A DNA stretch of 8,874 nucleotides from Planctomycetota bacterium. Its GTDB lineage: Bacteria; Planctomycetota; Phycisphaerae; Sedimentisphaerales; SG8-4. How positions within the stretch are numbered: position 1 is the stretch's first letter; each line of letters starts with the position of its first letter. The notes under the pieces were generated by a model that saw nothing but the letters and a program-made list of their open reading frames with translations, ran no database searches and was not told the origin of the DNA. Below are positions 6,696 through 8,874 of the stretch, piece by piece. The stretch is from NCBI GenBank assembly GCA_030607345.1, contig JAUWKC010000044.1, forward strand, positions 1 to 8,874, written 5' to 3'. Both the position numbers and the translations under genes were made by a program.

Positions 6696-7811
6696 ATGCG
6701 AAAAGACCGCAGCAGAAAGCTCAAGACATCACAAATCTGGGCCGCCGCCAGCCTGGCTGGCTTTCTGCTTGCCGCTGCACTACACCTGACCGGGCAAAAA
6801 ATACTCATCGGCATAGCACTGATTGCCGCATTCGCCCTGCTGGCTGTCGCGGCAACCACCTCAAAGCGATTCAAAAGCATAGCCTTTAGCATCTGGATAT
6901 TCGCTTTTGCGGCGGCCGCATTTTGTTATCCACACCTGTTTATCACATGGCGAGGATTTCACCTCCAAAAAACAATAACTCCACTGGTGCAGCTAATCCT
7001 CTTTGGGATGGGCATGACGCTGACGTTTCAGGATTTCGCGCGCGTTTTCAAGATGCCGACCGGTGTCGTCATCGGCTTCGTACTGCAGTACACCGTTATG
7101 CCCGTGATGGGCTATACGTTCGCAAGTGCGTTCGGCCTGCCGCCGCACGTCGCGGGGGGCCTGATTCTGGTGGGCTCCTGTCCCGGAGGAGTGGCCTCCA
7201 ATGTCATCACATACATTGCAGGCGCAAACGTCGCGCTTTCTGTCACTATGACCGCCTGCTCTACACTGCTGTCGCCACTGATGACACCACTGGCTATGAA
7301 GCTCCTGGCGGGACAATACATCCAGATAGACGCACTTGGGATGATGCTTACGATATTCAAGATGATTATACTGCCGCTGCTGGCTGGACTGCTGATTAAC
7401 CTGTACGCAAAAAGACTGGCCCAGCGACTTGTTCGGATACTGCCGGCGCTGGCCATGCTGTCGATTTGTATCATCATCGCCATCACCATAGCGCTGTCAC
7501 GCAACGATATTCTCGAGATTGGCGCAGCTCTGCTGGGAGCATCGGCCTGCCACAGCGTGGCAGGGTTCACACTGGGATACTGCGGCGCACGGCTCCTCGG
7601 CCGCAACCAAACAGACAGCAGAACCATCGCCATCGAGGTGGGAATGCAAAACGGCGGGATGGCAACCGGCCTGGCATGGGACGTCTTCAATAATAAACTC
7701 GTAGCCATCGCATCCGCTGTCTTCGGGCCCTTCAACGCGGCCTTCGGCTCCGTACTGGCATCCGTTTGGAGAGCCAAGGCGCCGAATAAGAACTCGTCGA
7801 ATCACAAATGA
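6696..7811 (+). CDS. BASS-family (bile acid:sodium symporter-like) transporter
   Basis: An inner-membrane, probably sodium-driven importer of an organic anion; the substrate cannot be told from sequence (family members move bile acids, pyruvate, pantothenate and other acids). Signatures: LILFGMGMTLT (100-110), GSCPGGVASNV (160-170), ALSVTMTACSTLLSPLMTPL (180-199), and the crossover motif IEVGMQNGGMATGLA (313-327), whose Glu314 and Gln318 align with sodium-site residues of the family. At 371 residues it is longer than the usual roughly 300: the typical first helix is about 62-84, and residues 1-60 add two further hydrophobic segments (13-31 and 36-53). The ATG has a GAGGT site 8 nt upstream and its own promoter, 88 bp after ccsA. 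No link to the heme genes is evident. It converges on the LamG gene. Confidence 0.9.
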   Translation: MRKDRSRKLKTSQIWAAASLAGFLLAAALHLTGQKILIGIALIAAFALLAVAATTSKRFKSIAFSIWIFAFAAAAFCYPHLFITWRGFHLQKTITPLVQLILFGMGMTLTFQDFARVFKMPTGVVIGFVLQYTVMPVMGYTFASAFGLPPHVAGGLILVGSCPGGVASNVITYIAGANVALSVTMTACSTLLSPLMTPLAMKLLAGQYIQIDALGMMLTIFKMIILPLLAGLLINLYAKRLAQRLVRILPALAMLSICIIIAITIALSRNDILEIGAALLGASACHSVAGFTLGYCGARLLGRNQTDSRTIAIEVGMQNGGMATGLAWDVFNNKLVAIASAVFGPFNAAFGSVLASVWRAKAPNKNSSNHK

Positions 7812-7893
7812 CACATCACTGCGTGCTGACCTCTTCCGCTAATCAGGACAATTCCTATCGCGACAACAACCAACCGCAGGGCACACAAAACAA

Positions 7894-7926
7894 CCGGGGC
7901 CTGTATTTTTTAGGTACAAGCCCCGG
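7894..7926 (-). terminator. Rho-independent terminator between the convergent BASS and LamG genes
   Basis: CCGGGGC (7894-7900) pairs with GCCCCGG (7920-7926). After one mismatch, TGTA (7902-7905) pairs with TACA (7915-7918), leaving a 9-nt loop. Read on the minus strand the stem is followed by TTGTTTTGTG, a T-rich tail, about 32 nt after the LamG stop. On the plus strand only ATTT follows, so action as a BASS terminator would be weaker. Confidence 0.75.
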
Positions 7927-7958
7927 ATTTGATGCTCACTAAAGCTCAGCAGCGTCGA

Positions 7959-8786
7959 CTAATAGTCCCGCGGCCAGAGCTTTTCGTCAAGCCAACTCAG
8001 CATCAGCTCAGCATAATCCCTCATATTGACTGACTTGTTGGCCTCCCACTCTTCGTCATAGAGGTTGGCCTTCGACCGCAAAGGAACATAGCCCGTGCCA
8101 TCTGTTGCCAGCCACGCCATCTCGGCCTGGGACAGGACGGCATTGTACACACGCACCTCGTCCACAATGCCCGCGTACGGACGGTCATTAGCGTCCGACC
8201 GGTTGCCGATGGCCAGACCATTAGTATCCTGACACAGAGATATGCTATTAGCCTCCTCCGTACTACCCGTAACCAGGCCGTTCACATAGCTCTTCACGGT
8301 CGTGCCGTCGTAAGTGCCGCCTAAATGCATCCATTCGCCCGGACGCACATCGCCTTCCTCGCTGTCGGCCCAGTAACGTATCCCGTTGACGTCGCCAACG
8401 TAGAACGTGAAACTGTACCTGCCGGCCATCTCGATACAATAGGCCTCAAAATTGTCCGGGCCTTTGACGACTACACGGGCGCTGTCGCCCGGATAAGCGT
8501 CATAATACACCCAGCAGGCAGCGCTGACCACAGATTCAGGCCTCAGAGTCGCGTGGTCCGGAACCAGAACGCGGCCCTCATCGAACTCAATGGCCTGGTT
8601 TACACCGTCGTAACCGGTTACCCACGAATATGCACCTTCGGGCGTACCGTTATTGCCCTTGCCGCTCGAATCGTCGCCGTTGCCCTCCAGTTTCCAGAAG
8701 CCGACAAGGTTGTCGGTGGAAGGCTCCGTTACCGTAATACCCCGGTCGGGGAAGTTATTGTCCGTCAAAAGCCATTGCGTGCCCAT
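7959..8786 (-). CDS. LamG-like jellyroll domain protein with C-terminal dockerin-like motif (possibly the 3' part of a larger, interrupted gene)
   Basis: A 275-residue product from the ATG at 8786. Residues about 28-230 form a LamG/concanavalin-like jellyroll: GFWKLEGNGDDSSGKGNNG (29-47), AIEFDEG followed by VLVPDHATL, a WMHLGGTYDGTTVKSYVNG strand pair, and the closing signature GIVDEVRVYNAVLSQAEM. The last 40 residues (SVNMRDYAELMLSWL, then EKLWP) resemble the dockerin-like half repeat that ends many planctomycete extracellular proteins. Such proteins usually bind carbohydrate or surface polymers; the ligand here is unknown. The start is doubtful: no ribosome binding site precedes the ATG, there is no signal peptide, and the first residues (MGTQWLL) look like the end of a dockerin-like helix whose first part lies upstream, past an in-frame TGA. 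A terminator follows the TAG stop. Confidence 0.7.
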   Translation of the reverse strand: MGTQWLLTDNNFPDRGITVTEPSTDNLVGFWKLEGNGDDSSGKGNNGTPEGAYSWVTGYDGVNQAIEFDEGRVLVPDHATLRPESVVSAACWVYYDAYPGDSARVVVKGPDNFEAYCIEMAGRYSFTFYVGDVNGIRYWADSEEGDVRPGEWMHLGGTYDGTTVKSYVNGLVTGSTEEANSISLCQDTNGLAIGNRSDANDRPYAGIVDEVRVYNAVLSQAEMAWLATDGTGYVPLRSKANLYDEEWEANKSVNMRDYAELMLSWLDEKLWPRDY

Positions 8787-8874
8787 TATCCCGACATCTG
8801 CAATATCAATAACTCAGTTGCCGCTCAAATCGGCCTCCATCAGACCCTTGGCAGGTACGCATCGGCTCGGGTAC
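8787..8874 (-). pseudogene. In-frame upstream part of the LamG gene, cut by a TGA codon at 8814-8816
   Basis: Reading the LamG frame upstream of the ATG at 8786 gives coherent coding sequence to the window edge: YPSRCVPAKG..., then EADLSGN-stop-VIDIADVGIMG. The pieces on both sides of the stop together form one dockerin-like calcium-binding motif (D-x-S-G-N-x-x-x-D-I-x-D). The stop occupies the position where relatives often have Cys or another residue, so one base change (for example TGC, TGT or TGG to TGA) would explain it. Options are a young nonsense mutation, a sequencing or assembly error, or readthrough. Other genes in this window (hemA, cobA-hemD, ccsA) end in TGA, which argues against general recoding. 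Confidence 0.6.

Noticed and set aside
7112..7777. A 221-codon minus-strand frame opposite the BASS transporter
   Set aside because: The plus-strand frame carries all BASS signatures; the opposite frame has no domain and mirrors its codon pattern.
8770..8816. Selenocysteine insertion at the TGA in the LamG gene
   Set aside because: A bacterial SECIS hairpin should follow directly. I see only a weak four-pair stem (GATA/TGTC), and a structural dockerin-like position gives no reason for selenocysteine.

Overview
The window looks like chromosomal DNA of a planctomycete, probably of the Phycisphaerae / Sedimentisphaerales type. This is an inference from two things: the secreted-type LamG (concanavalin-like) protein with dockerin-like half-motifs and a C-terminal '...WLDEKLWP' style ending, and a heme-synthesis cluster whose last visible gene begins with a radical-SAM N-terminus of the kind found in the siroheme-dependent heme pathway. 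No rRNA, tRNA, CRISPR array, insertion sequence or phage gene was seen.

Left part (1-4506, minus strand): a tetrapyrrole operon read right to left. Its order is hemA (glutamyl-tRNA reductase), hemC (hydroxymethylbilane synthase, ATGA overlap), a small unrecognised multi-pass membrane protein, a CobA-HemD fusion (uroporphyrinogen-III synthase plus C-methyltransferase) and, through a GTGA overlap, the first 30 codons of a radical SAM protein that runs off the left edge. Together these carry glutamyl-tRNA to glutamate semialdehyde, and porphobilinogen to hydroxymethylbilane, uroporphyrinogen III and precorrin-2. The radical SAM partner suggests that the flow goes on through siroheme to heme (Ahb route). 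hemL, hemB, the precorrin-2 dehydrogenase/ferrochelatase and AhbA/B are not in the window.

Middle (4507-6607): a 283-bp divergent intergenic region holds a good promoter for hemA with a perfect TATAAT, a weaker one for the plus strand, and several short A/T-rich dyads. On the plus strand come resB (Ccs1) and ccsA, joined TAA-ATG, which form the System II cytochrome c heme-export and ligation complex. Heme supply and heme use for cytochrome c are therefore arranged back to back.

Right part (6608-8874): a BASS-family (bile acid:sodium symporter-like) transporter with its own well-formed promoter and a two-helix N-terminal extension. It converges on a minus-strand LamG-domain protein across a hairpin terminator. 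The LamG reading frame is open to the right edge of the window except for a single in-frame TGA inside a dockerin-like motif, so the gene is either freshly broken or starts downstream of that stop.

I found no convincing undescribed defence or mobile system. The points most worth following are the membrane protein inside the heme operon, the shared dyads between hemA and resB, and the interrupted LamG gene.
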